NCBI RefSeq assembly: GCF_003992725.1
Contig: NZ_RZNF01000012.1
Location: 806,001-870,000, forward strand
Reading direction: 5' to 3'
DNA length: 64,000 nucleotides
Source of the DNA: Rhodomicrobium lacus
GTDB taxonomy: Bacteria; Pseudomonadota; Alphaproteobacteria; Rhizobiales; Rhodomicrobiaceae
Shown: one piece after another, positions 54,386 through 61,855 of the stretch
Numbering within the stretch: position 1 is the first letter of the stretch
Layout: every line of letters starts with the position of its first letter
The notes under the pieces: generated by a model
Databases searched by the model: none
What the model was told of the DNA's origin: nothing
What the model saw: the letters and a program-made list of their open reading frames with translations, nothing else
Program-made: the position numbers and the translations under genes

Positions 54386-55162
54386 ATGCAAAATGCGGGT
54401 TGCGGCGTGGATTTGCCCTCATCGTGGCGTTACCGTCGCGCAGCAGTACGCTGCCGTTTCGCAACGGAGGGCCTCATTCGCAACGCGACACTCGTTTTCG
54501 ATCTGGATGGAACGATCGCCGACACGGCGGGCGATCTGATCGAGGCCGCCAATGCCGCCCTTGCGGCGCAAGGCTTTTCCCGAGCGTCCGCGGCTTCCAT
54601 CCGGAAAGGCGTCGGATACGGCGCGAAAGCCATGCTGCAGGCGGCTCTCGCCGAAACGGGCGAAACAGCCAGTGAAGCTGCATTGTCGGATCTGACGCAC
54701 CAACTCGTCGAGTTTTACGAGCAACGCATTGCGGTTCAGACGACGCTCTTCCCCGGCTTCCTCGACGCCGCACGGACGCTTCGTCACCGTGGCGCGAAGC
54801 TCGCGCTCTGTACGAACAAGACCGAGAGGCTCATGAGGCGGCTTCTTTCAGAACTCGGCATAGCCTCGCTTTTCGACGCATTGGCGGGGCGCGATACCTT
54901 CGATTTTCACAAGCCGGACCCCCGCCATGTCACCCACCTTGTCGCGGCGGTCGGAGGGCGGCTGCCATTCGCGGCGATGATCGGGGACAGCGAAGCCGAT
55001 GTGGCCGCCGCGCGCGGCGCGGGCATTGCCGCGATTGCCGTCCGTTTCGGCTATGCGGCGTTGCCGGCGGAAGAACTTGGCGCCGACGCGGTGCTTGAGA
55101 GCTTTTCGGAGCTTCCGGATCTCGTGGAGCGCCTTCTCGGTCGGGTGGCATCCGAAGCGTAA
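54386..55162 (+). CDS. gph: HAD-family phosphatase, phosphoglycolate phosphatase-like
   Basis: The catalytic DLDGTIADTAGDL (nucleophile Asp) opens the conserved part. A helical cap of the Gph type (GVGYGAKAMLQAAL), the Ser/Thr motif ALCTNKTERL, the Lys in FHKPDPRHV and the acidic motif MIGDSEADV follow. The open frame starts at the ATG at 54386, which would add 30 unlikely residues. The conserved protein begins at position 54476, where GGAGG stands just before ATT-CGC, so the true start may be a non-standard ATT. Gph removes 2-phosphoglycolate formed during DNA repair or photorespiration. Related HAD phosphatases cannot be excluded. Confidence 0.88.
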   Translation: MQNAGCGVDLPSSWRYRRAAVRCRFATEGLIRNATLVFDLDGTIADTAGDLIEAANAALAAQGFSRASAASIRKGVGYGAKAMLQAALAETGETASEAALSDLTHQLVEFYEQRIAVQTTLFPGFLDAARTLRHRGAKLALCTNKTERLMRRLLSELGIASLFDALAGRDTFDFHKPDPRHVTHLVAAVGGRLPFAAMIGDSEADVAAARGAGIAAIAVRFGYAALPAEELGADAVLESFSELPDLVERLLGRVASEA

Positions 55163-55262
55163 GCCCGATCCGTGAAAAATGTTGCGCAGCCGAACCTTTT
55201 GACGGGAAGCTACCTTTGTCGAAAGCAGCAAACGTCCCTTTGGCCCTCGCGCGGTTTAAGAG

Positions 55263-56276
55263 ATGACAGGAGTTTGGCAGGAACTGGCCGAAAGCCTCCC
55301 TCGGCATTACTGGATCTTTTGGATTTGCGCCGCCGTCGCGCTTTCGATCGCGGTTTGCAGCTTCCGTTCGCGAAGCTACGGCCGGAGCATTCTGCGTCAG
55401 GCACCCGGCAGCCGGATCGCGCTGGCGGTGGATGAGACGTTCGTGCCGTCCGACCGCTTTGCGGGGTTCGTCCATGAAGCGAGCGGCGCTTCATTCGTTC
55501 TCATCGATTTGCCGCTCGTGGCGTTTGAGCAGTTCGGCAAACTCGGCAATGCAGCCGAACGCCTCAAGGCAGAGGGCGTCGGCGCCATATCACGGCATCT
55601 GCTGCCTTCGCGGGGCGGCGACTACATCTATTTTCGCGGCGAGCAAACGACGCCGGTCCGCGATTATGCGAAGTATATTCTCATTTTTCGCGAAGCCGGC
55701 GCGACGGGCATGGTGACGGCAAACATTCCGGTCGCGGTGCTCTCCTCGGGCGCTGTCACAGAGGCCCGGATCGAGACGATTCTCGCGTCGGCGACGATCC
55801 GTCCCGCGACTGCGGAAGCGAAGCCGCTCTTCTCGATGTCATATAGCGGACCGTTCGTGGAAGACCTCTCGCTGCTCGGGACCACCAAAGGATACCGTCT
55901 CAGCGCGGCGGCGATGGCGAACGGTGGCAAAGGTCGCGAGCCGCAGCCGCTTTTCCTCGTGGCGCCGTCTTTGGCGGGTGTCCCTGTTACAGACCTCGGC
56001 GAGTTCGCGCGGCGCGCCTTCGACGGCATCGAACAGTTTCGCGACAAGCAACTCCTTGAGACGAGCCGAGCAAAGATCGACGGGCTCGATGCGGTCGAAG
56101 CAATCGGGCGAGGGACGGATGGCGGCACGGGGCGGCCCACGCTCCTGTTTCAGGTCATCGTCGCGGCCAAGAAGGGCGGATATTTCCGGCTGCTCGGTCT
56201 CGCGCCTGAGGATGCGCGCGGAGAATACTTGCCGGAATTCAGAAAAATGGCACGCGGCTTCAGGCCGCTCGACTGA
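55263..56276 (+). CDS. Hypothetical membrane-anchored protein, 337 residues
   Basis: I do not recognise this family. One transmembrane segment (YWIFWICAAVALSIAVCSF, residues 15-33) is followed by a large soluble domain, probably periplasmic. Recognisable stretches are DETFVPSDRFAGFVHEASGASFVLIDLP, GDYIYFRGEQTTPVRDYAKYILIFREAG and VIVAAKKGGYFRLLGLAPEDARGEYLPEF. The last resembles the end of PsbP/MOG1-like or DUF1795-type lipoproteins, a weak likeness. ATG is at 55263. It lies between gph and tRNA-Arg, and is the last chromosomal-type gene before the accessory region. Confidence 0.7.
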   Translation: MTGVWQELAESLPRHYWIFWICAAVALSIAVCSFRSRSYGRSILRQAPGSRIALAVDETFVPSDRFAGFVHEASGASFVLIDLPLVAFEQFGKLGNAAERLKAEGVGAISRHLLPSRGGDYIYFRGEQTTPVRDYAKYILIFREAGATGMVTANIPVAVLSSGAVTEARIETILASATIRPATAEAKPLFSMSYSGPFVEDLSLLGTTKGYRLSAAAMANGGKGREPQPLFLVAPSLAGVPVTDLGEFARRAFDGIEQFRDKQLLETSRAKIDGLDAVEAIGRGTDGGTGRPTLLFQVIVAAKKGGYFRLLGLAPEDARGEYLPEFRKMARGFRPLD

Positions 56277-56404
56277 AGGCGCGCCGCCTCGACGTCCGCT
56301 CGCCGTTTGCCGTGCAGGCCGGCTTACCGGCCCGGTATCTTTTGCAAAGCCGCCCCAATCCGGCGATTTACAGGAAACGCGAGCAAAGGTAGTGTTGCGG
56401 CGCC

Positions 56405-56481
<77 letters not shown>

Positions 56482-56549
56482 ATTTTTTCAAGGCATTACC
56501 GCAGATGCTCGCACACAAATGATCGCTTCGCCCATGAAATGCCCATGAA

Positions 56550-56930
56550 ATGGCGGTGAAAGGCGGAATCGCTCTCTGCTTGGTGGGGCTTCTGGTGGGC
56601 TCCGACCTGCCCGCCCGCATCACTGTCATCGACGGCGACACGCTGCGCTACGATGGCGTGACCTATCGGCTCATCGGTATCGATGCTCCAGAGATCCGGC
56701 GTGCGAGGTGCGATGCGGAGCGGACGCTGGCAATGCTGGCAAAGGCGCGGCTCGCGCAACTCGTAGCCGACCCTTCGGCCACGATCGAGACGCACAAACG
56801 CCGCGAAAAATACGGGCGGACGCTCGCGCGGCTGCGTGTGCGCGGTGTTGACGTTGGCGCGACGCTGGCAGCCGAGGGCCTCGCGCTGCCCTATGATGGC
56901 CGAACCAAACCGGATTGGTGCTCACGCTGA
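56550..56930 (+). CDS. Staphylococcal-nuclease-like thermonuclease
   Basis: This 126-residue protein has the SNase fold: ARITVIDGDTLRYDGVTYRL with the calcium-binding Asp, IGIDAPEIRRARCDAE with the catalytic Arg region, and HKRREKYGRTLARLRVRGVD with the Lys-Tyr-Gly-Arg signature. The short hydrophobic N-terminus (GGIALCLVGLLVGSDLPA) is probably a signal peptide, so it may act outside the cytoplasm. It is the first gene after tRNA-Arg. Its 3' end overlaps the convergent ATPase gene by 9 bases. Such nucleases are common in phage and plasmid cargo of this group. Confidence 0.88.
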   Translation: MAVKGGIALCLVGLLVGSDLPARITVIDGDTLRYDGVTYRLIGIDAPEIRRARCDAERTLAMLAKARLAQLVADPSATIETHKRREKYGRTLARLRVRGVDVGATLAAEGLALPYDGRTKPDWCSR

Positions 56931-58466
56931 CGCTGGCAGGCGCCATGTTTTCGGCGCGGTCACGTCGCCGTCGCTATCCATTTGTACACCGAGCTGTCGC
57001 GCGGCGGTGTAGAGCGTGCCGACGCTTATGCCCGCCGCGGCCGCCGCGACTTTGAGATCGGTGGCGAGCTTCGGCCCCTCGGCGAGCATACCTCGCAGCC
57101 AATCCGCCGCGCTCGTGAGCGTTTCCGAGGCCGCGCGGCGAACGGGGCGCGGCGTGGGCGGTTGCCCCTCGTACATCCCGCGCGGGAAATAATCGGCAAC
57201 CGGTTCGCCAGCGTCGACAGGCTCGAACCGCACACGGCTCGTCTCGATGCCGCTCGGCAGCGTCACGCCCTCGATGCGGTAGGCGAGCTGCGCGTCGTCA
57301 GCCGCATTGTTGACGCCGACCGCGATCAGGAGCCGCCGCTTGCGCTTCGGGTTTGGTTCCGGGTCGGCCGGGTCGAGCACAACTTTCCACGCCGCCCTCG
57401 CCGCCCGGCGATAGGCTTCGGAGCCCGAGAACGCATCGCCCGCGCCGCTCTTGCCGGTCACGTGTGTGACGCCTACCACGGCCACACGCCGCTCGCGGCC
57501 CCATTCGAGGAGCGGCGCCAGGCGCGCGCGCACCGTCACCTCATCCGTGCTCGACGGCCCGAAAAACGAAATGAAGGGCGACAGCACCACAAGGCGGAGA
57601 TCGCCGACCGCGCGCGCATGCGCTTCGAGCTTGCCGATCTCGCGCGACAGGTCGAGCGGACCGCCGAAGGCGATGCGGCTCATGTCCGCGCCCAGCGCCT
57701 CCAGGCGAGGCTGCACATCCTGCGCAACATCGTCCTCCAGTTCACAGATGAGCGCCGATCCGCGCCGCGCCCGCTCGCCGCCCGGCCATGCGTCGCCGCG
57801 CGATAGCGTGGCCGCGGCGAACAATGCGATTTGCGATTTGCCCATTTTCGGCGCGCCGCCGAGCAGGGTCACGTCCCCGCGTGCGACGATGCCGGGCCAC
57901 ACCCATTCGCGCGCCTCGGCTCGCACCGATGCTGCCGCGACGAACGGCGATACGGGCGGCGCCATCGGGGGCACCGATGGCGCAAGCTGATAATGCCCGC
58001 GCGGGGGCGGCTGGATTGGCGCAGCATGTGGACTAGGCCGAACCGCACGCCGCCAAACTAGTCCACCGCAGAACACGGCAGCTCCCGTGCCCGCGATAAG
58101 CGCGAGCAAAAGAAGGCCTGCGCCATCGTCTGCAGATTGTGAACGCTTGAATCTCTTCTGTTTTTCAATGCGATATTCCAGCCGCAACGCCTCCCGCGTC
58201 GCGGCCAGCTCGTCGGATAACCGCTCGCGCTCGGCGCAGGCCGCATCGATCCCCGCCGAGCAGGCCCGCTGCGCGCGAGCGATAGCCGCCTCGATCTCGC
58301 GCGGCAGCGAAACCCCGCCGCCGAGCTGCGCGAGCAGCGACGCGTGGCGCGTTTCGAGGTCGGCGAGCGGCGTGAGATCAACAGCCCACACAGCACCGGC
58401 GGCAAGCGCGAGCGCGCTCACCCCGGCCGCGACTGCCTTTAATCGAGTGTTATTTCTTGTCGCCAT
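56922..58466 (-). CDS. Membrane-anchored RecA/RepA-like (AAA_25) ATPase
   Basis: This protein has 514 residues. A first transmembrane segment lies at ~8-29. A coiled coil at ~35-108 contains Cys69 and Cys77, and a second transmembrane segment lies at ~115-138. A Pro-rich linker runs to ~175. The RecA-like domain has Walker A GGAPKMGKS (203-211), a strand with LICELEDDV, and GVTHVTGKSGAGDAFSGSEA, the pattern of RSF1010-RepA-type hexameric helicases. A C-terminal winged helix (DLKVAAAAAGISVGTLYTAARQLG) follows. Replicative or recombination ATPases of this class are normally soluble, and the membrane module is unusual. It is cotranscribed with the RHH gene (17-base overlap). The function in the element is probably replication or DNA movement. 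Confidence 0.82.
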   Translation of the reverse strand: MATRNNTRLKAVAAGVSALALAAGAVWAVDLTPLADLETRHASLLAQLGGGVSLPREIEAAIARAQRACSAGIDAACAERERLSDELAATREALRLEYRIEKQKRFKRSQSADDGAGLLLLALIAGTGAAVFCGGLVWRRAVRPSPHAAPIQPPPRGHYQLAPSVPPMAPPVSPFVAAASVRAEAREWVWPGIVARGDVTLLGGAPKMGKSQIALFAAATLSRGDAWPGGERARRGSALICELEDDVAQDVQPRLEALGADMSRIAFGGPLDLSREIGKLEAHARAVGDLRLVVLSPFISFFGPSSTDEVTVRARLAPLLEWGRERRVAVVGVTHVTGKSGAGDAFSGSEAYRRAARAAWKVVLDPADPEPNPKRKRRLLIAVGVNNAADDAQLAYRIEGVTLPSGIETSRVRFEPVDAGEPVADYFPRGMYEGQPPTPRPVRRAASETLTSAADWLRGMLAEGPKLATDLKVAAAAAGISVGTLYTAARQLGVQMDSDGDVTAPKTWRLPASA

Positions 58467-58668
58467 CAGGCGGTGTCCCCTCGTCGACGGTCACGTCAAC
58501 GGAGGAGACACGCGGGATGCCACGCTCGCGCAGGTAGGACTCTGCGTTCTCGATAGCGAGCGACAGCATATAGGCCGACAGCGTGAGCCCTTTCCGCGCG
58601 GCGACGGCTTTCAGGGTCTCTTTGTCTTCGGCGCTGCAGCGAATGAGTATCGACACTTCTTTTGCCAT
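58450..58668 (-). CDS. Ribbon-helix-helix (CopG/MobC-like) protein
   Basis: This 72-residue protein begins with a beta strand (VSILIRCSAEDKETLKAVAA). The helix-turn KGLTLSAYMLSLAIENAESYL follows, a ribbon-helix-helix pattern like that of CopG repressors or MobC relaxosome proteins. An acidic tail follows. It is the first gene of the leftward pair with the ATPase. The intergenic space upstream holds a symmetric array of TTGTAT half-sites that it could bind. Being first in its operon and next to the array, it is the likely local repressor. Confidence 0.8.
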   Translation of the reverse strand: MAKEVSILIRCSAEDKETLKAVAARKGLTLSAYMLSLAIENAESYLRERGIPRVSSVDVTVDEGTPPDGDKK

Positions 58669-58711
58669 GCGGTCGTTTTTTCAGATCCGCGCGCTCCCTG
58701 CAATCCCGTCG

Positions 58712-58752
58712 TTGACGTTTGTATAACGTTTGTATATACAATTGCAATACAA
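58712..58752 (+). promoter_or_regulatory. Rightward promoter overlapped by a four-half-site operator
   Basis: Four half-sites form a symmetric array: TTGTAT at 58719 and 58730, then the inverse ATACAA at 58736 and 58747, with 11 bp between the members of each pair and the centre at 58735/58736. A sigma70-type promoter lies in the same place: TTGACG (58712-58717), a 17-bp spacer and TATACA (58735-58740), reading toward 58811. An adjacent perfect direct repeat (ACGTTTGTATA, twice) is part of it. A repressor bound here would block the rightward operon. Confidence 0.8.
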
Positions 58753-58810
58753 GCGCAAGGCAAAATGTCGTGCGCCGCGCAAAAGTTGCGCGCTTGCAAC
58801 GGAGAGAGCC

Positions 58811-59035
58811 ATGGGTTTTTTTGGGAGCCGAGCGCCCGCGCTCAAACTCGAACTCACCATCACGGATCAGAACAGGCACTGGCGGCGAGACCAGCGGGCA
58901 GAACTCGCGCGGCTGCTGCGCGAGTTCGCGGCCTACACCGAACACAACGGCGTCATCCCCGCTCAGCAGGCGCTGAATATTGCGGACCCGGAAACGGGCC
59001 ACTCGGTCGCGCAGGTCGTGAGGGTGGCGCGATGA
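58811..59035 (+). CDS. Small hypothetical protein, 74 residues
   Basis: This is the first gene of the rightward operon. ACGGAGAGAGCC precedes the ATG. The sequence begins MGFFGSRAPALKLELTITDQ, continues with a charged helix (RDQRAELARLLREFAAYTE), and ends HSVAQVVRVAR. No family is recognised. There is no membrane segment; it may be a small DNA- or protein-binding factor. Its stop overlaps the next start (ATGA). Confidence 0.65.
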   Translation: MGFFGSRAPALKLELTITDQNRHWRRDQRAELARLLREFAAYTEHNGVIPAQQALNIADPETGHSVAQVVRVAR

Positions 59036-59331
59036 TTCATTACGCAATCATCGCCGCGTCGACCGCGCTCGGAGCGTATCTCGCGCCCGATCGGCGCGGC
59101 GACCTCGGCGCCGCCATCGGCGGAGCCATGGGATTCATGGTCGGCTGCGCCCCGCTGTTGTTGGCGACCGTAGCCCGTCACGCGCCACACCAGATGCGCG
59201 GCATCATCGCCGAGATCGGCGTCGTCGCCGCGATCCTCGTTGCGATCACGGTCGCGTGGACCGTCGATCCCGCGTCGCGCGACCTATATGGCCGCATCGA
59301 CACACGAGCTGGGTGGTGGGGTGAGAAATGA
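59032..59331 (+). CDS. Small multi-pass membrane protein, 99 residues
   Basis: Three hydrophobic stretches are visible: HYAIIAASTALGAYLA (~3-18), LGAAIGGAMGFMVGCAPLLLATVA (~25-48) and IIAEIGVVAAILVAITVAWTV (~58-78). A soluble C-terminal tail follows (DPASRDLYGRIDTRAG). The gene overlaps both neighbours by 4 bases (ATGA), so it is translationally coupled within the operon. The function is unknown. Holin-like or structural membrane proteins of lipid-containing or filamentous phages are possible analogues, without sequence support. Confidence 0.65.
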   Translation: MIHYAIIAASTALGAYLAPDRRGDLGAAIGGAMGFMVGCAPLLLATVARHAPHQMRGIIAEIGVVAAILVAITVAWTVDPASRDLYGRIDTRAGWWGEK

Positions 59332-59849
59332 GCTGGTTCAGCAAAACCAAGCGGCGCGGCACGAGCGCGCCGCCATCATCCGCCACCGGCGCGCTCGTGC
59401 CGTACAGCGGCAAACCGCCCGCCACGGTACCCACGCCCGAACCGCAGCCGGTGCGCGTCGAGCGCGTCGGCGCATCGTTGCCAGCCGTGGCTGGACGGGG
59501 CACTCACCTGCCCCAACCGCACCCGGCCACCCCGCCAATATACCCTCCTCCGCCCGCGCCGCCTCGCGCGCCGCACGGATACGGCGGCCATGTCGTCGGG
59601 CTTGGCGAGAAATGTTGTCTCGGCTGGCGAGTCGTCGCCCAGACGGATACGGACGGCGTGGAGCGGCTGACGTGTCGCCAGACTTTTGGAGCCCCGACGC
59701 GCAATGCGCGCGGAGAGGTGATCTACGATCCCTACAGTTTCGAGATCGCCGAGCACAGGCCGTACGAGGAAATCTGTCCAGCGCTGCGCGAGGAGGCGCC
59801 TGGACGGTGCTTCCTGAAATACGGGCGGAAAAACTGGAAAATCATTTAG
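59328..59849 (+). CDS. Pro-rich protein with Cys-containing C-terminal domain, paralogue 1
   Basis: This protein has 173 residues and three parts. A short aromatic/basic start (MSWFSKTKRRG) comes first. A Pro-rich linker follows to ~82 (PATPPIYPPPPAPPRAP). The C-terminal domain (~90-173) has CysCys at 96-97, Cys116, Cys150 and Cys161. Its end, YEEICPALREEAPGRCFL, recurs in the next gene as YHEVCPARGSGHGCFL. I know no family with this pattern. There is no signal peptide. The two genes look like a local duplication that has diverged strongly. Confidence 0.68.
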   Translation: MSWFSKTKRRGTSAPPSSATGALVPYSGKPPATVPTPEPQPVRVERVGASLPAVAGRGTHLPQPHPATPPIYPPPPAPPRAPHGYGGHVVGLGEKCCLGWRVVAQTDTDGVERLTCRQTFGAPTRNARGEVIYDPYSFEIAEHRPYEEICPALREEAPGRCFLKYGRKNWKII

Positions 59850-59860
59850 AGAGCAAAGCC

Positions 59861-60421
59861 ATGTTCTGGAAAAAATCAAAAAAGGCAGCGTTGCCGTCCC
59901 CGCAAACTACAGGCCGGGACCTTGTCCCGTCAGGCGGATGGAGCATGCCGGCTCCGACCCATATTTCCACAGACGGCGCTATCGCCTCCCAGTTTCCGGT
60001 GCAGTTACCGGCGGTTCAGCCGGCTGCCCCCGAGCAGGTAGCGCGCGCTGAGCGCGTGCCGGACGGTCAGCGTCGCTCGTTGACTCTCTTCCGCCAACAG
60101 CCGCCTGCGCCTCCATCCCCGCCCGCTCCGCCCAGCCATTATGACGGCGGTGGGTACGGCGGGGGATCTAGCGGGGGGAACTATCCGACCGCGCAGGCTC
60201 GCTGCTTTTTGGGGCAGTTCGTCACCAAACGCCGCGAGGAATATTACGATGGCGAGGGGCGCGTCTCACATTACGGACACGACATCCTGTCGTGCTCGAC
60301 AACGTATGTGCACCATCAGGTGTATTATGGCGGCGAATACGGCACCGAAAACATCCACCGCGGCTATCACGAAGTCTGCCCCGCTCGCGGGAGCGGCCAC
60401 GGATGTTTTTTAGTATCTTGA
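59861..60421 (+). CDS. Pro-rich protein with Cys-containing C-terminal domain, paralogue 2
   Basis: This 186-residue protein has the same plan as the preceding gene. The start is MFWKKSKKAALPSP. A long Pro/Gln/Ala linker includes PPAPPSPPAPPSHYDGG and a Gly-rich turn. The C-terminal domain has Cys115 (RCFLGQF), Cys145, Cys173 and Cys182, ending CPARGSGHGCFLVS. Tyr and His are abundant in the middle (TYVHHQVYYGGEYGTENIHRGYH). It starts 11 bases after its neighbour. A terminator follows at once, closing the rightward operon of four genes. The function is unknown. Confidence 0.68.
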   Translation: MFWKKSKKAALPSPQTTGRDLVPSGGWSMPAPTHISTDGAIASQFPVQLPAVQPAAPEQVARAERVPDGQRRSLTLFRQQPPAPPSPPAPPSHYDGGGYGGGSSGGNYPTAQARCFLGQFVTKRREEYYDGEGRVSHYGHDILSCSTTYVHHQVYYGGEYGTENIHRGYHEVCPARGSGHGCFLVS

Positions 60422-60444
60422 ATATACCTGCATTATTGCGAAGC

Positions 60445-60477
60445 AAAAGCGCGGTCAAAACTGCGCTTTTTTTGTTT
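60445..60477 (+). terminator. Rho-independent terminator closing the four-gene operon
   Basis: AAAAGCGC and GCGCTTTT form an 8-bp stem with loop GGTCAAAACT, followed by TTTGTTTTT. It is 24 bases past the second Pro-rich gene. Confidence 0.85.
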
Positions 60478-60547
60478 TTACATCGATAATTAAGTTTTTC
60501 ACTTTACGAATACTGTTTTTTCGTTATTTTACAGGGCGCAAACAAAA

Positions 60548-60578
60548 GCCGCGCTCGGGGCTGGCACCCCGGCGCGGC
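60548..60578 (+). other. Leader hairpin before the large membrane protein gene
   Basis: GCCGCGC-T-CGGGG and CCCCG-GCGCGGC pair almost perfectly around CTGGCA, ending 25 bases before the ATG at 60604. The ribosome-binding site (TAAGGAGAGA) lies outside the stem. It could be an mRNA-protecting leader or a control element. Confidence 0.55.
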
Positions 60579-60603
60579 GGAACCCTCTGGTAAGGAGAGA
60601 GCA

Positions 60604-61707
60604 ATGCACACTACAACACCCGGATGGCGCGTGCAACTGGGCACCGGAGCCGTCCTGTTCGCGATGGCGGGCGCCGCCACGGCCATCGATCTCGCAAACA
60701 ACATCGAATATGGCGCAACCTACTCCACCGAACTCGCTGCGATCATGGGCCTCGCGGCCGTCGGCCTCGTCGCGATCCCGACCGCCGCGAGCGCGCTCGG
60801 ATGGTCACGCCACCTGAAACTCGCAACCGCGCTCTGCGTCGTGCTCACCGTGTGGGCCGCCGCGAATGCCTACACCGCTAAACAGGGCGCGGCGATCCTC
60901 ACCGCCGAGGGCGCGCAGGCCCGCTATGCCGCCGCCCAGGCCGACGCCAAGCGCGCGCGCGAAACGCTGGCCGCGATCGCCGAACGCGGCCAGGCCGAGG
61001 AGCTGACGCGCCTCCTCGCCGACGCCGCGAAGGTGCGCAAGGCGGCGTGCCGCTACTCCGGCACGGCCTGCGACACCGCGCAGGCATCCGAGCGCACGCT
61101 CACGCAGCGCCTGTCCGACGCGAAAGCCCGCGACAAGGCGGAAGCCACGCTCGCGCTGGCGGAGGGAAAAGCGGAAGCGGGCCCGGCCGAGGCGTCGATG
61201 CTCGCGACCGTGATCGCGGCCCACGTCGGCGCGGACGCGTCGTCCGTGGCGCGGTGGATTTCCGTCATCCTCGCCGGGCTGTCGATCACCGTCACGCAGG
61301 CTCTGGCGCTGATGGCGGGCTATGCGGCGAGCCTCATCGGTGGAGCGCTCGCGATGCGCAAGGCGGCTGCGCCCAAGGCCAGGCGCGAGCGCGGCGCGCC
61401 CGCTCCCACCGGCGGCACGAAAGAGCCGCTGCCCGCGAACGTCGTCACGCTCGACGCGCATCGCCACTCTGTCAAAGCGTGGCTCGGTGAGGCGACGGTT
61501 GCCGGCGGGGAGATGCGGGGCGGCGAGGCGCTGAAGGCCTACAAGCGCTGGGCGGGCCGGATGGCCGACAGCGTGGACGCGGCGCAGATTCGCTCGATCC
61601 TCGCGGAGCTGACGGGCGCGGTCGAGCGCCGCAACTCGGGCTTCGTGGTGCGCGGTCTGAGCCTGCGCACAGCGTCCGCGCCGATCGAGGCCCGCGCGGC
61701 GATTTAA
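60604..61707 (+). CDS. Membrane protein with coiled coil, Cys pair and possible primase-type C-terminal domain
   Basis: This protein has 367 residues. Hydrophobic segments lie at ~13-29, 44-63 and 71-92. An Ala-rich coiled coil (~100-190) contains Cys149 and Cys156 in KAACRYSGTACDTA. A further membrane hairpin lies at ~217-250. A basic linker leads to a soluble domain at ~285-360 (SVKAWLGEATVAGGEMRGGE, ALKAYKRWAGRMADS, RSGFVVRGLSL-like end). This end resembles the winged helix at the end of D5/P4-type primase-helicases, by eye only. The coiled coil with its Cys pair resembles the N-terminal module of the ATPase at 56922-58466. Good ribosome-binding site TAAGGAGAGA. The function is unknown. 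Confidence 0.72.
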   Translation: MHTTTPGWRVQLGTGAVLFAMAGAATAIDLANNIEYGATYSTELAAIMGLAAVGLVAIPTAASALGWSRHLKLATALCVVLTVWAAANAYTAKQGAAILTAEGAQARYAAAQADAKRARETLAAIAERGQAEELTRLLADAAKVRKAACRYSGTACDTAQASERTLTQRLSDAKARDKAEATLALAEGKAEAGPAEASMLATVIAAHVGADASSVARWISVILAGLSITVTQALALMAGYAASLIGGALAMRKAAAPKARRERGAPAPTGGTKEPLPANVVTLDAHRHSVKAWLGEATVAGGEMRGGEALKAYKRWAGRMADSVDAAQIRSILAELTGAVERRNSGFVVRGLSLRTASAPIEARAAI

Positions 61708-61757
61708 TTGTGTTTGAAAAACACAATTCGGGCGGGGCGCGTTGCCCCGCTTTTTTT
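61707..61757 (+). terminator. Double hairpin terminator
   Basis: First, ATTGTGTTT and AAACACAAT pair right at the stop codon. Then GCGGGGC and GCCCCGC (61732-61750) form a 7-bp stem with loop GCGTT, followed by seven T. The second hairpin is a textbook intrinsic terminator. Confidence 0.88.
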
Positions 61758-61778
61758 GTTTTACGCTGCTATTTGTTG

Positions 61779-61807
61779 TTGACACATAGGGCAATATGCC
61801 CTATGTT
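61779..61807 (+). promoter_or_regulatory. Operator-promoter 1 (ATAGGGCA/TGCCCTAT palindrome)
   Basis: TTGACA (61779-61784), a 17-bp spacer and TATGTT (61802-61807) make a near-consensus sigma70-type promoter. A perfect 21-bp palindrome at 61785-61805, with arms CATAGGGCA and TGCCCTATG around ATA, fills the spacer. A repressor here would exclude RNA polymerase. It drives 61856-63477, including the regulator gene. Confidence 0.88.
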
Positions 61808-61855
61808 GGTTTTGTCAGCAGGGCAATAGTGCCCGCCCAGAAAGGGATCAAGACA

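Noticed and set aside
58087-59031. Long plus-strand frame across the divergent promoter region
   Set aside because: Its first half is antisense to the ATPase and RHH genes. Only the last 99 codons, from the ATG at 59032, are supported.
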